Assembly (NCBI RefSeq): GCF_042242105.1
Contig: NC_092014.1
Location: 11,846,374 to 11,910,373, forward strand
DNA: 64,000 bases
Source: Pempheris klunzingeri
Lineage: Eukaryota; Chordata; Actinopteri; Acropomatiformes; Pempheridae
Direction: 5' to 3'
The notes under the pieces were generated by a model that was not told where the DNA came from, ran no database searches, and was given only the letters and a program-made list of their open reading frames with translations. Positions 1 to 13,500 of the stretch are shown in pieces; the first letter of the stretch is position 1, and every line of letters begins with the position of its first letter. A program made the translations under genes and the position numbers.

Positions 1-273
1 CTATTTTTAATTGATCATAAATTCTATAGCCGAGGTGATGTCTTCAAACTGTTTGTCCAACCAACACTCCAAAACCCTAAAATATGCAGATTATTCTCAA
101 AACAGCAGATTTTGACAATACATAAGATGTTTTTGCTTGAAAATGCCTTGAAAACAAATCCATTAGCAAAATAGATGTCGATTCATTCAGTTGGTCAAAG
201 AAATCGATTAACTGACTAATCATTCTATAAGCTAAGTTTCTAATGCCAGACCAGTTGACGTGGCAACAATCAC

Positions 274-3200
274 CTGCTCAAAAGACTTGAGTCCTGCTTC
301 TCTGCCCAACCTCAGGATGTCCTCCAGAATGACGTTCTTCACATCCTAAAAACAGTCAGGAAAGCATCTTAGCATGTGTAGCAGGTGGATCTGTGTGTTT
401 GGGCTGCTGACAGAAATAAATCTCACCTCGTTATTGCACAGTTCAGAGTAGGATCCTTCAATCCCCTTTTTCTTGATCCAAATAGGTAAAAAGTCTGGAT
501 CAGGAACCACTATCCCCACCAGACATGCCTGACAAATATTAGACGGATAACAGGAGGATCAGTGCTACACAAAGACGACACATTATAATCAGAATAACTA
601 ATATTTAGTGCCACAGCAGTTTCACATTAACTACTCACCTGTAAGCTGTCACCATGAACAAATATCTGAGCCACTGGATCACTGAGATTATAGATGGTTT
701 CTATTTTCTCTGGGGCGATATATTCTCCTTGTGCCAGCTTGAAAATGTGCTTCTTTCTGTCAGTGATCTTCAAAGTGCCGTTCTGCCACAAACCAGGAGA
801 AAAACACAGCTTGAGATTATAGTATCTGATGCTATGCAGCTAGACTTATGTACATCTAACCAAAACGGTGACCAAAGATCGACAGTGGCCTCCAGGCTGC
901 TTACAGGAAGCCATTTCCCAATATCCCCTGTGTGCAGCCATCCATCCTGGTCGATCGCCTCCTCCGATCTCTCAGGATCTTTGAGGTATCCCTGGAATAC
1001 ATTTGGTCCCTTGACACACACCTACAGGCAGAGATGATAAATAGGTGAAAATCCATGAAATCTCCTACAGACATTCATGGTGCCCAGATTCTAGCGCCAC
1101 CATGAGGATGACAGTTGTAGATTTTACTGAAATGTCTCTGACAGCTGTACTTAATGTATTAACATGACATTTGAAAATACATTCATTTCCCTTTCAGGAT
1201 GACTTTCATTTTCATTTTTTCATTTAAATTTTTTCATGTGGCGCCACTATGACTTTATTACTTTGGTTAATGATCAAAAACCTGCAAAACTGAAGCCATT
1301 CCCATCAGCCTCTGCTGCATTTAGTGTCTAATTAGCTAAAGTTAGCATGCTAGCGTGTCAAACTATGATGGCACATCATACACCTGATGGACATCAGCAT
1401 GTTAGCATGCCGATGTTAGCATTTAGCTCAAGTACAGTGCTAACATGCCTACAGACCGTCTTATTCACCAGCTTCAGACTGTCAACTTTTCCTGATTTAA
1501 TTTGCCTTCTTTATTTTGCTGTGTATTCAAGTGTGTTTTCCAACCCTCACAACACTGTAACATTTTTCCCCCTTTCTTTTGGTTCTTCTCATTAATTCTG
1601 CTTAGTATGGAACAGTTTTAGAATAAACTCCACTGGCCATGTCATTACAAAGAATGAATACTGTACAATCACCCCAAAAGCAACAGTATGGCTCTTTTTA
1701 TGTGCTTTTAAAAATTGTTGTGTGGCTTTGAGGCAAGTGTTTTATCAGGCTGTGGAAATACTTGTCAGCAGGATTCACTGTTGGTTTTGGTCTCTTTGTA
1801 AGTATTACAAAAATACTGTTTAAGACAAAGCCAATAAATACTTTTGTTGCCACCGTATGTTTCTGATTGTTACTGAAGCAGCACTCCTCACCTCGCCCTC
1901 TCCATTAGCTGCCAGGTAGTTCATTTCTGCCACATCCACCAGTTTAATAGCATTGCAGGGCAGAGGAGGCCCGACGTGACCTGGAAAAACACAATTGTCA
2001 CAATTCAGTTTCACGTTTAAAAAGTATAATTGAGTAAATTTCATACATAAGCCGCAATACGTGAGAATGGACAGGAGATCTTGGCCGGTGTAGTGTTTAC
2101 CTGCTGTCCAGTCCCCTGGCATCGACATGGAGCACCCAGCTGTGCATTCAGTCTGACCGTAACCTTCATAAAACTGGAGCGCAGGGCATGTTTTTAGTGA
2201 CATTCATGAAAACAAAGTCGTTACTGATAAAAATAGCCAGACTGTCAGTGAGCGAGGCGAGTGAATGTGGCTCACCTGACAGCCCAGAGCAGCTCGTAGA
2301 AACGTCAGGATGGTGGGAGACACCGGAGCTGCTCCTGTAATCATGAGTCTGACTCGACCGCCCAGGCTCGCCTGCAGAGTGAAACAAACGGGGCCTCATT
2401 CAACGCCTGACATCTGCTGTAAGTATCATCAGTTTAATTTGTAAAAGTGAACAAAAACACAAGCTGCGTTTTTCGGACCAGGCCGTGTTTACCTGGACTT
2501 TTTTGAAGATGAGTTTGTCCCACATGCTGTCCTTTCTGACCACACCACTTTTAAGCTCTGCCTCCTTCCTCCTGAAAGCAAAATCAAGCAGCCATTTCTT
2601 CATCGGCGTGTTGGCTTGACTGAACACCTGTGGAGAAGCGAGACGGGCTCTAGTAGTGGTCACCACATTTGGCAGCAGGCCAGATACATTCTCAAGTAAA
2701 TTATTTGAATAAAAAATAAAATGCAAAGTAAAGAATTATTCAAGAAAGTTCCTGAAAGAGTTGGCTCTTCTCTATAAACTACCTAAACTTGTTCGATGTC
2801 TGACCTTATCAAACATGCGGTTGAGGAGACGTGGGACCACGGGGAAGACTGTTGGCCGCAGCGTTTTCAAGTCATCCATCAGAAGCCGAATGTCCCCTTG
2901 GAAGTATCCGATGCGAGCCCCATGGATGAGGATGACACCCTGATGACAAGAAACCTGCTTTATTCCTGCTCCTCCAAGTGAAATCAGTTCAGCATTTTAT
3001 CCACAAGGGGGCAGTGTTTGTTGTGAACCTCTGACTACATATGCAATGTTTGTTGTATTCTCCAAAGTCAGAAGCTGTTACCTGTTGTGGTCATTTATCA
3101 ATCACACATGAATCAGAACAGCTAAGAGGAACATGAAATTGACAAGTGTGGCATTTTTTGAGTCACTTCATAATAGCACAGAGATGCTCTTTAAAGCTGC

Positions 3201-6200
3201 AAATGGATGAGTGTTAGTTCAGATCTTTTGGTACTACTAATTAATGCCATTAAGGATAATTAACATGTACTTAGGTCTTGTGCAGCTGCTTTTTGTTAAA
3301 ACAAGATTAAACACGGAAGCAGTTAAGTTAGAAGGAAATCATGAAAACACGCCACTATTAAAAGCAAAAAGCAGATCACACATGCTTTCAATATTACCAA
3401 ACCTCTGACATGATCTTCTTTATGATTTACAGACTCAAAACTATAATAACTGTAGTGATTCACAATAATTCTGGCAGTAGTCTACGACCTTTAAAACGTA
3501 CAATCTCATTATGTGATACATTTGAAGGTAAACAAGTCCAACACATACCTGTACAACCCTCTCAAACATGTGAGCTAGGGGGAGATAGGATACATGAATG
3601 TCATGGAGGTCCAGCATGCAGTGTACCTGCGGAGGAAACACAAAGCAAAACATGCATGTATGCAGTCAACCATGGCGTACTGTACCTCCACCACCCGCTC
3701 AAACATGTGGGCCAAGGGGAGGAAGGAGATGAGCACATCTTTATTGGTGGGCTTCAGAGTGCCCTGGACGACAACACACACGGGGGGGAGGAAGAGGAGG
3801 AGGGACGGACGAACACGGGAAGGGGAAGACGGCGCCAAGAAGGACAGGAAAATAATAAAAGGGGTTAAAGAGGGTCAGACAGGGATTTTAGATTTTAAGC
3901 AAAGACCATCGAGCTCAGAGTTTACGTTTTATTTGTTCCAAATCTCCTGAGTCTGAGGCTGCTATTTGATGCCTTTTTGTGCATTTATCTAGCAAATAAC
4001 AAATGGTGATGGATATTATTTCTTGTGTTTTCTATTATAATGGCAGTTAATTGTTGCATTAATAAAGCGCTAATCTCTCTCAAAATCACGTTAAGACCTG
4101 GGACTTAAAGATAATGATAAATAATGTTGTACTTCCGTCTTTACCACAAAGCGTACTGCCCTTTGATGTTTAACTCTGAGTGGTGTCACCAGTCTGTCTC
4201 ACCTCCACCAAAATGATTCAGCAACTTATGTTTCCTGAGCAGTAAAGTCCAGAGCAAACACAAAAGTCTTCCAGCCACTTCCTGAAGCTCATGAATCAGA
4301 TAAGTGAAGTGACATTTTTATGCTGGACAGTGTTTAGAGAGACTCCAGTGACCAGAATCAAACACACATCATCACACACACTGAATTTTACATCCAGTCT
4401 AGCTGGCGTGTTTGTTTACCTCCGTTATTCTAATGAAAGCTGCAGTGTTGGAGATTACATTTCCATGAGTGAGCATTGCACCTTTTGGGTTCCCTGAAAG
4501 GAAAACGATGATCATGAATATACATGAACTTAAAGAAACGTGTTCAAAAGGTAAAGCTGTAAACAAGGTGTGTTGTTACCTGTGGTTCCGGACGTAAAGC
4601 AGACGAGTGCTTGGTCCTCTGGTTTAGGCGGCTGTAATCAGACCACAGATCTACGCTAATGCATGTGAAACCTGAACTGATGTTGAATTAGAAATGTGCA
4701 AGATCCTATATTTTAGTGCAGTGCAAACCCTGATTGTCCTGCTGATTACAAGTGAATTAACTATGTTGAAAAGACGATTCTCCTTGGAGTCATTTAAAAA
4801 GAATTAAGGGCTTTTTTGCTGTTCCTACTCACCACTGGTTGCTTGAGGTTGGCTTCACCCAAGGCCTGAAAAAAATCCAAAACACATAGTGAGATATACA
4901 GTGTGTGCAGGCTGTGCTTATGATAATCATCCTTTAAACACAAAGGGCCTTGAGGCCTGATTTCCATTTAACCACAGTGAGTGAATAACAGTGAGACTCA
5001 AGCAGCAGTAGCTAATTTTCCTAAACATCCACTCGGTAAACACATGTTGTAATATTGTGCAGAAAAGATTCAAATGTAACTGGGAAACTTTCAGGTGGCT
5101 GTTCTCACCTCAAACTCCTTCAGACTCAGGATCTCGACACCACACTCCTGTCCTCGGGTCACCAGGTCGCTGTCAAACGCCTCCATGAGCACAATCATCT
5201 TCACCGTTCGCCCTTTTCCGCCGACACAGTCCAGAATCATTCGAGCCTTTTCGGGTACGTCGCAGATCACCGTTGACATGGCAGCTGGAAAACAGACGGC
5301 ACCAGATTACACACTTATCTTTGCATCAGTATCAGTGACCTCGATGTGGAGCGCGGTGATGGCGCTGCAGGCGGCGTGTGGTTAGTGTTTAAAGGTGCCC
5401 TTTTGTGTACCTTTTTCGATAATGTAGCCGATGGCCTCTTTGCCGAGCGTGTCATACAATGGAACTATGACCAAGGAGTATGTGTAGCAGGCCAGCTCTG
5501 ATATGGTCCACTGAGACACACAAAACACAGAAAACAGCTTAAGATTACTCAGGAAAAAAAAATTAAATCAATGACTTCATAACACCTGCCAAAATCAAAA
5601 GGATTAGTGTACTGCTAACAGAAATGCTGATAATACGGCTATAGCAGGGATCAATGCCAGCTTGAATGGTGAAAAACACTTTTTAGACTTTGACACAATG
5701 CCTTTATAACAGCTAAACAAAACCAAACCATTTCTCATGGTCTTCCTCAGCAGAACCCTTTTTTTTTTTTTAGTTTTCTGAGTTTTAACTTTTTTTGATC
5801 AAACTACTGTTTAGATGACTAAGAATGAACTTTCAACATTGAACTACGAGATGAATTAGTGTGTTGCACCTCCTACGGCTACTTAGTGGTGATCGTGCCA
5901 CCGTGAATAAGTCAACAAAGGATTGTGACTCCATTTTCCTTGTTACTGTTAATAATGGATGTTCATGACATCTTTGGCCTAACTCTTGTTTCTGGTATCT
6001 CATTTTGCTCTGATTTGTAATCACTACTACTGAAAAAAATCTGACATGGGGCAGTGATTCAGAGGCGTGGAACCAGGCTACATGCGGTGCATCAAATGGC
6101 CTAATTTGGATACTACCGAGATCATGTAATCAATCACATAAATGAACCTTGTTCCCATCTTCGTAATGCGTGACGGCAGTTAACGCTCGTTTAGTGGAGA

Positions 6201-8285
6201 CACATTTTTACATTATGCTGTGGGATAATTTCAGTGCACTACATGGTGAACACTCTGTAGACTGGATTACTGGATGTTTTTGCTGAACAAAACGGTGACG
6301 ACATCTGATGTACCTCTGGTCTGTTCTGGGAAAAGATGCCTATGAACTTGTCTCCTGTTGGAGAGTGTCCTCTGTGGAGGAGGGCAGAGCCGATGTGCTC
6401 CGCTCTGTCTACCACCTGCCCAAAGCACAATAAAAATCACATTTTTTTTAATGAATTGTGACTCGGTTATTGGTGAACTGTGAGCTGTTAGATTGCTTGT
6501 GTCTGTGGTCCACGTCTCACCTGTCTATAAGACTGCCACTCGTACGGCTGGTTTGGTTTCCTGGATCCTAGACAAGGTCCATCATCTGAGAAAGAAAATA
6601 GAGCTCACGTTTATCTACATTTACTGGAATAATCATAATAATAATCATATTTTACTGTAGGGGTGCATTGGTACAGAATATTGTCGGTGTGGGTCTTTTG
6701 GGTCGGCGCACATGTATACCGAACAAATGCAGCGTTGTTTTATCCACTACACATGTACAAGTTTTTTTCTTTGTGCGGAACAAGAGGGAGTTTCCCCTGT
6801 AGGAAAATAAAGCTTTCGTAAAAGGCAGGATGTTGTTCAGTGAACCACTCTGTCTTTTTCCCACCAAAAACATACTGAACCAAGATTTTTGTCCACCATT
6901 ACACCCCTTTTTAGCCGAAGATCCACTCACTTGATACTCTGAGCCCTCGTAGGAACACCTCATACAATGTGCGTGCGTCGCTATAGTAGTGTGTTATGAG
7001 CTCGTCGCTATCGTTCAGCACTGACCTCCTCGCACGCTCTCCGCCCTAAGAGATAAAATTCACACATTTGACACAGCAGTGGTACAGCAGAAAAACTAAA
7101 ATCACAGTTCTCTATTCTCTCCTTCCTCTGTTGCATTTTTAATTTGTTCAGAAAAATGACTGCTGCAGTTTCCGTCTTTGTGGAGTTAACTGTGTGTCTT
7201 TTGTTCACACACACACACACACAGTTACTGCTTGACATAAAGACCCGGCATAACACAAGTCTGCTGGAGGCTAAACTGTTGGGAATAAAGTACCACTTTC
7301 TAATGGAGCTGCTTCATAACAGATTGAGTTAAAGTCACAGTCAGATAGATCAGTAACCCCCCCATTCACAAGAATAAACATCAGGCTGCAGGGTTGTGAA
7401 AAATCCTTTGGTCTCCTCTTTAGCCTATTTGGTAATAATACAGTTATGAATGTTCATTAACATGTATTCATTTTTCACTATCTAATACATTCTAATATAT
7501 TCAGAATTAATTTAATGTGAAGAAGAAGAAGGTGATAAGAGCATGAATAATTTGCTCTACAATCTTCCTAGGCTATGCAGAACTGATTTTGGCAATATTT
7601 CAAAGTTGAAAGAAACATTTGTGAATCTCTTCCTGCTGGAGGAGGATGGACACCAATCAAGGCGATTCACATAACCTCAAAAACAACTCAAACATTGTTC
7701 TTAATTAACTGTGTAAACTGACCTTTAGCAAATTACTTATTAACCATCACTAGAATCAATGATTACAACTAATAAACCCTAGTTAAGGGGAAAGTGGTTT
7801 ATAAAAAACTGGTATTGGAATGATAAAAGGACAATTATTAATTAATAAAGCAGCTTTAAGTAGTTTGACTTTAACTTTTCAGTGCTTTAAATGTGACTTC
7901 AGCTGTGATTTAAGTTTCTGGAGAGGGTCGTGTTAACATTCCTGCTGAATGAGGTCTGCTGGCTGGCTTTGTTTTGCATTCCAGTACTGGGGTCAGACTT
8001 CAGATATTCTTCAACACACAAACAATGGATGGACAGACATGTAGGACATCTGATATTACCACAAGGGGGGGAAGAACAGAGATCACCTACTGGCACTTCC
8101 ACCGACTGCAGACCGAGGTCACAGGGAGGTTTGAGGGCTTTCGGCCGGGTGGCAAACCAGTAGGTGGTGATGGCGGCGAAGGCGCCCATGCCCATGAGCG
8201 CATTGGTTGGCAGGCTGCGTACGTACTGCCGCAGATCATCCAGCTCGGGAATCCGCAGCTGTCTCAGGACTTCCTGAGCCTGCAT
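274..8285 (-). CDS. acsl1: Long-chain acyl-CoA synthetase 1, 19 coding exons, last exon off the left edge
   Basis: Adenylate-forming enzyme that joins long-chain fatty acids to CoA using ATP, anchored on ER and outer mitochondrial membranes. Coding exons in gene order: 8285-8091, 7045-6931, 6585-6521, 6415-6314, 5510-5411, 5284-5109, 4865-4833, 4631-4580, 4493-4420, 3763-3686 (or its alternative 3626-3549), 2939-2805, 2627-2493, 2371-2276, 2173-2101, 1980-1892, 1021-905, 782-639, 528-427, 345-274. All junctions are GT-AG and phases agree, giving 651 residues; the family has about 698, so roughly 46 C-terminal residues are missing to the left. The start [20 protein letters not shown] matches the mammalian N-terminus and is followed by a hydrophobic anchor (about residues 29-46). 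Visible motifs: the AMP-binding loop [13 protein letters not shown] split across the exons at 4631 and 4493, YGQTECTAG at 2173, TGDIGKWLP at 905, and [20 protein letters not shown] at 639-782. Whether this is the acsl1a or acsl1b paralogue cannot be told here. Confidence 0.96.
1060..1480. repeat. Diverged teleost interspersed repeat with TTAGCATG words
   Basis: The stretch contains ATTTTACTGAAATGTCTC, CATTCCCATCAGCCTC, AATTAGCTAAAGTTAGCATG and repeated GTTAGCATG words ending in GATGTTAGCATTTAGCTCAA. This word order is a very common dispersed repeat in percomorph fish genomes. I recognise it from general experience and cannot assign its class. It lies in the acsl1 intron between the exons at 1892 and 1021 and carries no coding capacity. 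Confidence 0.55.
3549..3626 (-). CDS. acsl1: acsl1 fatty-acid gate exon, Tyr version (alternative to the Phe exon)
   Basis: A second 78-nt, phase 0-0 exon with its own acceptor (CCGCAG) and donor (GTATGT). It encodes 26 residues including [19 protein letters not shown]. It aligns without gaps to the exon at 3686-3763, with Tyr replacing the gate Phe. Alternative Phe/Tyr gate exons are known in mammalian ACSL1 and ACSL6. Only 59 nt separate the donor of the Phe exon from the acceptor of this one, so joint inclusion is unlikely. The reading frame is intact and the [11 protein letters not shown] core is retained, so it is not a decayed duplicate. Confidence 0.9.
3686..3763 (-). CDS. acsl1: acsl1 fatty-acid gate exon, Phe version
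   Basis: A 78-nt, phase 0-0 exon encoding 26 residues that include [18 protein letters not shown] (about residues 305-330 of the protein). In the ACSL family this segment is the gate that controls access of the fatty acid to the active site; the residue before [11 protein letters not shown] is Phe here. The acceptor is a pyrimidine-containing tract ending in CAG and the donor is GTACAG. It is the upstream member of a pair of alternative exons. Confidence 0.93.
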
Positions 8286-8300
8286 GACTGTTCGCTGATC
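8286..8300 (-). other. acsl1: acsl1 5' UTR part of exon 2
   Basis: Fifteen untranslated bases between the acceptor (TTTCACTGCAG, ending at 8301) and the ATG at 8285. This fixes the start codon in the second exon and implies a separate non-coding first exon upstream. Confidence 0.8.
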
Positions 8301-8779
8301 CTGCAGTGAAACAGAGAGAGGAGCTTTACATTTGGACACTTCAGTTGTACTTCTACTGCATTTGTGTTTAACATAAAATAACCTGTTTTCCATCCATTAC
8401 AACTGCAATCACAGACTTTATTTTTTTTTTATTTTAGTTGTTATTTTGCACCATTTAAAATCTTTCTTATTTCAGAAGGACATTGTCTATAATACTGGTC
8501 ATACAGAGGGTCCTTAGGATGTCTTGACACAGCTGGATGTGGTGCTTTATCTTTTCTTCAATGCGACTCTTGTTTTAGACCATTGCACAACATGAGAACT
8601 CTGTTAAAGGAACGAGCACAGTGGCCCCATTGAGAGTTAGAGGAAGTTAATTACCGTCTGTGTCCACACATTCACAAATAGACGTAACACTGAATCTATC
8701 GAGCGTTAAACGTCTTTTGGAACATTAACTAATGTTCAGCCATTATTCTTTATTTTAACCAACTTGTGGGACAACTGAT

Positions 8780-9300
8780 TAATCATTTCATTCACTTTTT
8801 AGCTGTGGCCAGCTGCTCTATAACTCACTCTGTTGGTTGACTGGTTGGTCGGTCAGTCCACAAAAATTCCACCAGCGTTTGACGACCACAGTTTTCATAC
8901 GAGGCAGCTGAAATCTGCCCCTGAAGTCAAGTGTGTTTATGTGGGTGTGTGTTCAAGCCAATTGGCATGAAGATGGCTTTTGGCAAAAAGGCACATAACT
9001 TTCAAATGGATTCAAACTGCTGGACTCTTTATTAGATTGTTTGTTGGCTTACACTTGTTTATTTCAGTGAACTTTGTAAAGCACTATGAGACACTCTGTT
9101 GTGATATTGGGCTATACAAATAAAACTGAATTGAATTGAATTGAATACACAGACTTGATTTTCTATAAAGGTTGGTCATGAGCCAAAGGACGGCTGTTTA
9201 ACTCTTCATGCCAAGTGGCATCAAAGGGGGCGTGGCAGTGGGAGTGGCCAAAAACAAAAAGGTGCATAACATCTAAATGGCCCATGTTGAGTCATCAGGG
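8780..9300. repeat. Fish retroelement-derived repeat with a LINE/SINE-like 3' tail
   Basis: The core at 9063-9147 reads GTAAAGCACTATGAGACACT, then GGGCTATACAAATAAAACTG, then several TGAAT/TGAATTGAAT units. That is the usual 3' tail of a fish non-LTR retroelement family. On both sides lie related segments (GGCAAAAAGGCACATAACTT and AAAAAGGTGCATAACATCTA) that look like diverged copies of another dispersed sequence. No reading frame survives. The boundaries are approximate. Confidence 0.5.
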
Positions 9301-10478
9301 AGGCATCATTGCACTCGACAGAGAGGAAAGTAGTTTTCTTTCTTCACGTTCTTAAGCTAAATATACATTATAGAAAGAATTTCCACAGTACTTTTTCAAC
9401 ACTTTACTCAAAAAGATGAAACTATTTCAACGTTTTATGTCGATGCAACAATGTGGTTGCAGTGATTGCGAATTTGGGACTGCTGGTTGGCCAAAACATT
9501 TAACATTTAATTTCCTTTGGATCTGTGAAGTTGTGATGGGCATTTCTAACAGCTTTCTGATCTTATATAGACCAACATTTAATCAATTAATAAAGGAAAT
9601 AACCTGCTGCTTAAAATAACTGTTAGTTGTGGCCCCGACATCCTTGGCTGGAATCAGATGTTTAAGTTTCAGGGTATTAGGACACCAGGCCACCACATTT
9701 TTAACTTTTCTAAACTCTTACCATCCAGGTATGGAACATATTAGAAATCAAACAGCTGCCCCAGCTAAAGTAAAAGTCCCCAATTAAGGGCCACATGCCA
9801 AGAGGGGATAAAAAGTCACATTGATCTGTAGTATTGTTTCGGGCATGATGATGTAATGATAAGTGAGAAACTTGCAGTATAACGACAAAATAAAGTTTTA
9901 AAGGCCTTTACACAATGTCCTTCAATATAAATCGGTCAGAAATCAGCTCTTTAGGAGATGATTTGGATTAGTTTTGATCTTGAAAAATGTTGGAAATCTT
10001 AATTTGTAAAGATTTTACTTTATTTTCATCTTCTGATTCCACGTTCAGCTATTCTTGTTGTACCTTAACTTCCTCTAAAAAATATTCTGTAAACTCTGAG
10101 AGATACATATAAGCAAGACTACAGTCATTAAGAGCACAAAATTGAATACTAGCTACCATACGTTGCTTTAAAAGGACCGTTTCATTGACTGCATCCTCTG
10201 TTTTACAAAATTTGGAATAATCTTTTTTAGAGCTGTCTTTACGTTTAAAAACCCATAAAAAAACTAAACTGTTTTCAAAGACAAACCTCTAACATGAATG
10301 AGAAATAGGCAGCAGAAGTACATTGTTTCTGTTTCTGTTCTGCACACACAAAAGGAAGATGTGCTATCCCATTCACCAGCTGTGCACTTGGAAACAAAGA
10401 CACAGGAAGGAAATATGACTCCACACACATTTTCAGATCACAAGTCTCCATGGAGATATAAGGACATTACCACAGACG

Positions 10479-10513
<35 letters not shown>

Positions 10514-13500
10514 TTGTGTCTGAAGGGAAGTGAGGCTTTCTGGTCGGAATGTTTTTTAAAAATGAGCTCACTGGGCTGAAAGCCTCACACTTCAAAGTCT
10601 TCAATATATGGAACCGCTCCACTAAAATTTTAATATAACAGTGAGATATTAGCCAGAACTGTCTGCGCCTCCTAATTACATCCATCCATTATTATCCGTA
10701 TCCATTTTCTAATTACATGTTAATGTGAAATGTTAATTGGATGAGCCTGTAGCAAGAAGGTCCAATTTCAGCTCACCAGCTAAAATATCTAACCAGCAAT
10801 TATTTTTTTTATCATTACATCAGAATATGTAAATGCATTAATTCATAACTCACTCTTTTTGCACTTCACTTCCGTTATCTGACTTTATGTAAGTAATGAT
10901 AAACTTAATCAATCCCACTCATTTGACCTCTAGATTAGAGGTAAGGGAACGCATGAACCACCATCACAGAGGTAACAATTGACTTCTCACCTACTTCTAT
11001 TATTAACGCTGTGCCCATGACAAATGGGACGAGTGCCAACTGGGACAAAAGTGTTGAAGAAAAGCTGCCCGACAAGCTGCTTTTCTTTAACTGACTTTTA
11101 CTGACAATTTAAGAGCAGTAAATTGTTGCATATGTTTGAAGATCAAAGAACATCAATGATAATCTCTTCCATTTTCATGCAGAAATATCCAAAAAAAAAG
11201 ATTCATTTTCATTCAATAGATGAATTAAAGCTGTTCAGTTCTATTTGTCCTCTATAATAAATACAATAAAGTCATAAAAAAACGCCTCATTAAACTTCAC
11301 AAATGCTCCTTTAAATCTTACAGGTGTTACTGTTACCCACTGTGAACAACCAGCAATGATCGGACCGTCTCTCTGTCAGCTCAATGACCAACTTAAACGC
11401 AGCTACATGGAGTGTACCACCGATTATTGACTCCTTTGAATATTATAAATCTCTATACTCACAGTCCCACGGTGTGTATATGAAGAGGGGCAGAGACTGT
11501 GTCCAAAGGCGGAGAGGCAGAGTTATCTGGAAGGCCCTCTGCTGCAGCAGTTGCTATTAGAAGGACTCATGCTGACCTCTAATAGACCTCTGAGGTTCTC
11601 ACAACTATGAATAGCAGAAACACGCCCCTTTCAAACAGAAACACCGACGCGTGAGGCACTGCTAGCCACTCACTGGAGCACAGTTCAAATAGTAGGCTGA
11701 TTTAAACCCATACAATATGTTTTTTTCAAAACACATCCACCTTCATGAGCTTTCTGTCCTTGTGGAAACAGCAAAAGTGCGAACAGACTACAACTGGCTG
11801 TCAGATGGTTGTAAAATTGGTTTAAAGTGAATACTGGCCAAAACTTCAGACTGATTGGGATGAACTGAGGGCTGCTCTGAGTGATTTACGCATTTTTCTG
11901 GAATGTTTATTCAAGGCTAATCGACCAGTATCTTATCATACACTGTTTGGACACTGAGTGTGCAATTCTTGCGTTGCCGTGTGTCAAAACTGGTGAAACT
12001 AGTCTAACGAAGAATTACACAACAATTACAAGGAGGTCTTTGTATTCTACATGATAAATATGTTGACAGATTGCCCCATTTTTCGACTGATATCCCAGAG
12101 TATGTGAGCACCATCGCTGACTAAAAGGACCTGAGCAGACACCCAGATTCCTTGGAGTCTAAGATTCAGTTATTAACCACAGTTGTGACGATTTACACCT
12201 TATTATCCTACATTTTCAACTGAGACAAGTGAACACTGTGAGTAATATGTAGAGCATTTTTGTACATACTGTTCATGGATTTAAACGTCCTGCTGAAGTT
12301 GTCGGTTACATCAAAAAGCCTGAGAGTGAACTATGTGTGATCACTGGTGTATACATATGGAGATATACACAGTTTTCTGGTTATTACCTCTGACGACTGA
12401 CACATTTATATAGTTATATCGCCGACCCCCGCTGAAATCAACAGTAATATATCCAATCATTTTTTTTCAATAAATCACCTCATTGATTTATGAAATTACA
12501 AACTAACTACAACTTAGTTTTAGAAACACCAGGATTTGCTTGTGTCTTTCTGTTTCACGAATAAAATTTGAAAGCTGCAACGTCTGTTTATTTTCATTAT
12601 CGTTTAATCTGCCAATATTTCTTCCACTAATGATTAGTTGTTTGGTCTATGAATTATAAAAAATAATAAAGCCCAGGATGACGCGTTCGGGTGTTTTGTT
12701 TTTGTGTTTTTGTTTGCACAAAAGTCCAAAACCCAAAGAGATTCAGTTTATCATTTTATAGGGAGGAAATCCTGCCATTTGAGAAGCTGAACCCTGAGAA
12801 CGTGTAACATTTCTTCACCACTTTTGTTTGAATTTCAACATCACAACATTTGCAATACTAATACATGACCTGGTCTGTATTTTTTTTGTACTTTTGTCCT
12901 GATTTTCTTTGCACTTTAAAGACTAAATAATGAATCAAAAGAGCAGTCATTAGATTAAGCAAAGATGAAAATATGGCTTTATTGCAGCTCTGTTCTATTG
13001 GTGCATTTATCTGTCAGACTGTCAACAGCACGCAAATGTCATCGGTGTCCTGCTTGGCCGAGAGCTGCTGGAGACGAACGGTACTCCGACACCCCCCACC
13101 ACCTCTACTGTAGTCTCCATACTTGGCCTGGGAAGATGACAAGCCAATGGCAGAGCCAGCTCGCCAGTCACCCCACACTAAAGCACACACAAGACATTGG
13201 AAAAAGAGGGGGGGGGGGGGGCAGCTGGTTCATTTGACACATAACAGAATATCAAGACTAGTTGGCAGCAGCGTGCAGCTCGAGAGCAGACTACAGCTGT
13301 AGTTTTTAAAAGAGTCACCCTGAACCGCAGCCAGGAAGTTATAAAAAAAAAAAAAAAAAGGACCATAAGGTTGGTCAGTCACACTTGATTTCATCAGTAA
13401 TGTTGAGGGATGGCAGACAGACAGACAGACAGACAGACAGAGAGATACATCTGAAACCAAAAGCTGTGTGACCCCCGAGCAGCTCCAGACTGTCGAGCGT

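Noticed and set aside
1..273. Search for the final acsl1 exon
   Set aside because: Downstream of the donor at 273 the minus strand hits a stop after a few codons and nothing resembles the expected KGITLHPE-type terminal segment, so the exon must lie outside the window.
654..1037. Plus-strand open frame of 127 codons
   Set aside because: It is antisense to the acsl1 exons at 639-782 and 905-1021, whose minus-strand translation is clearly the conserved protein.
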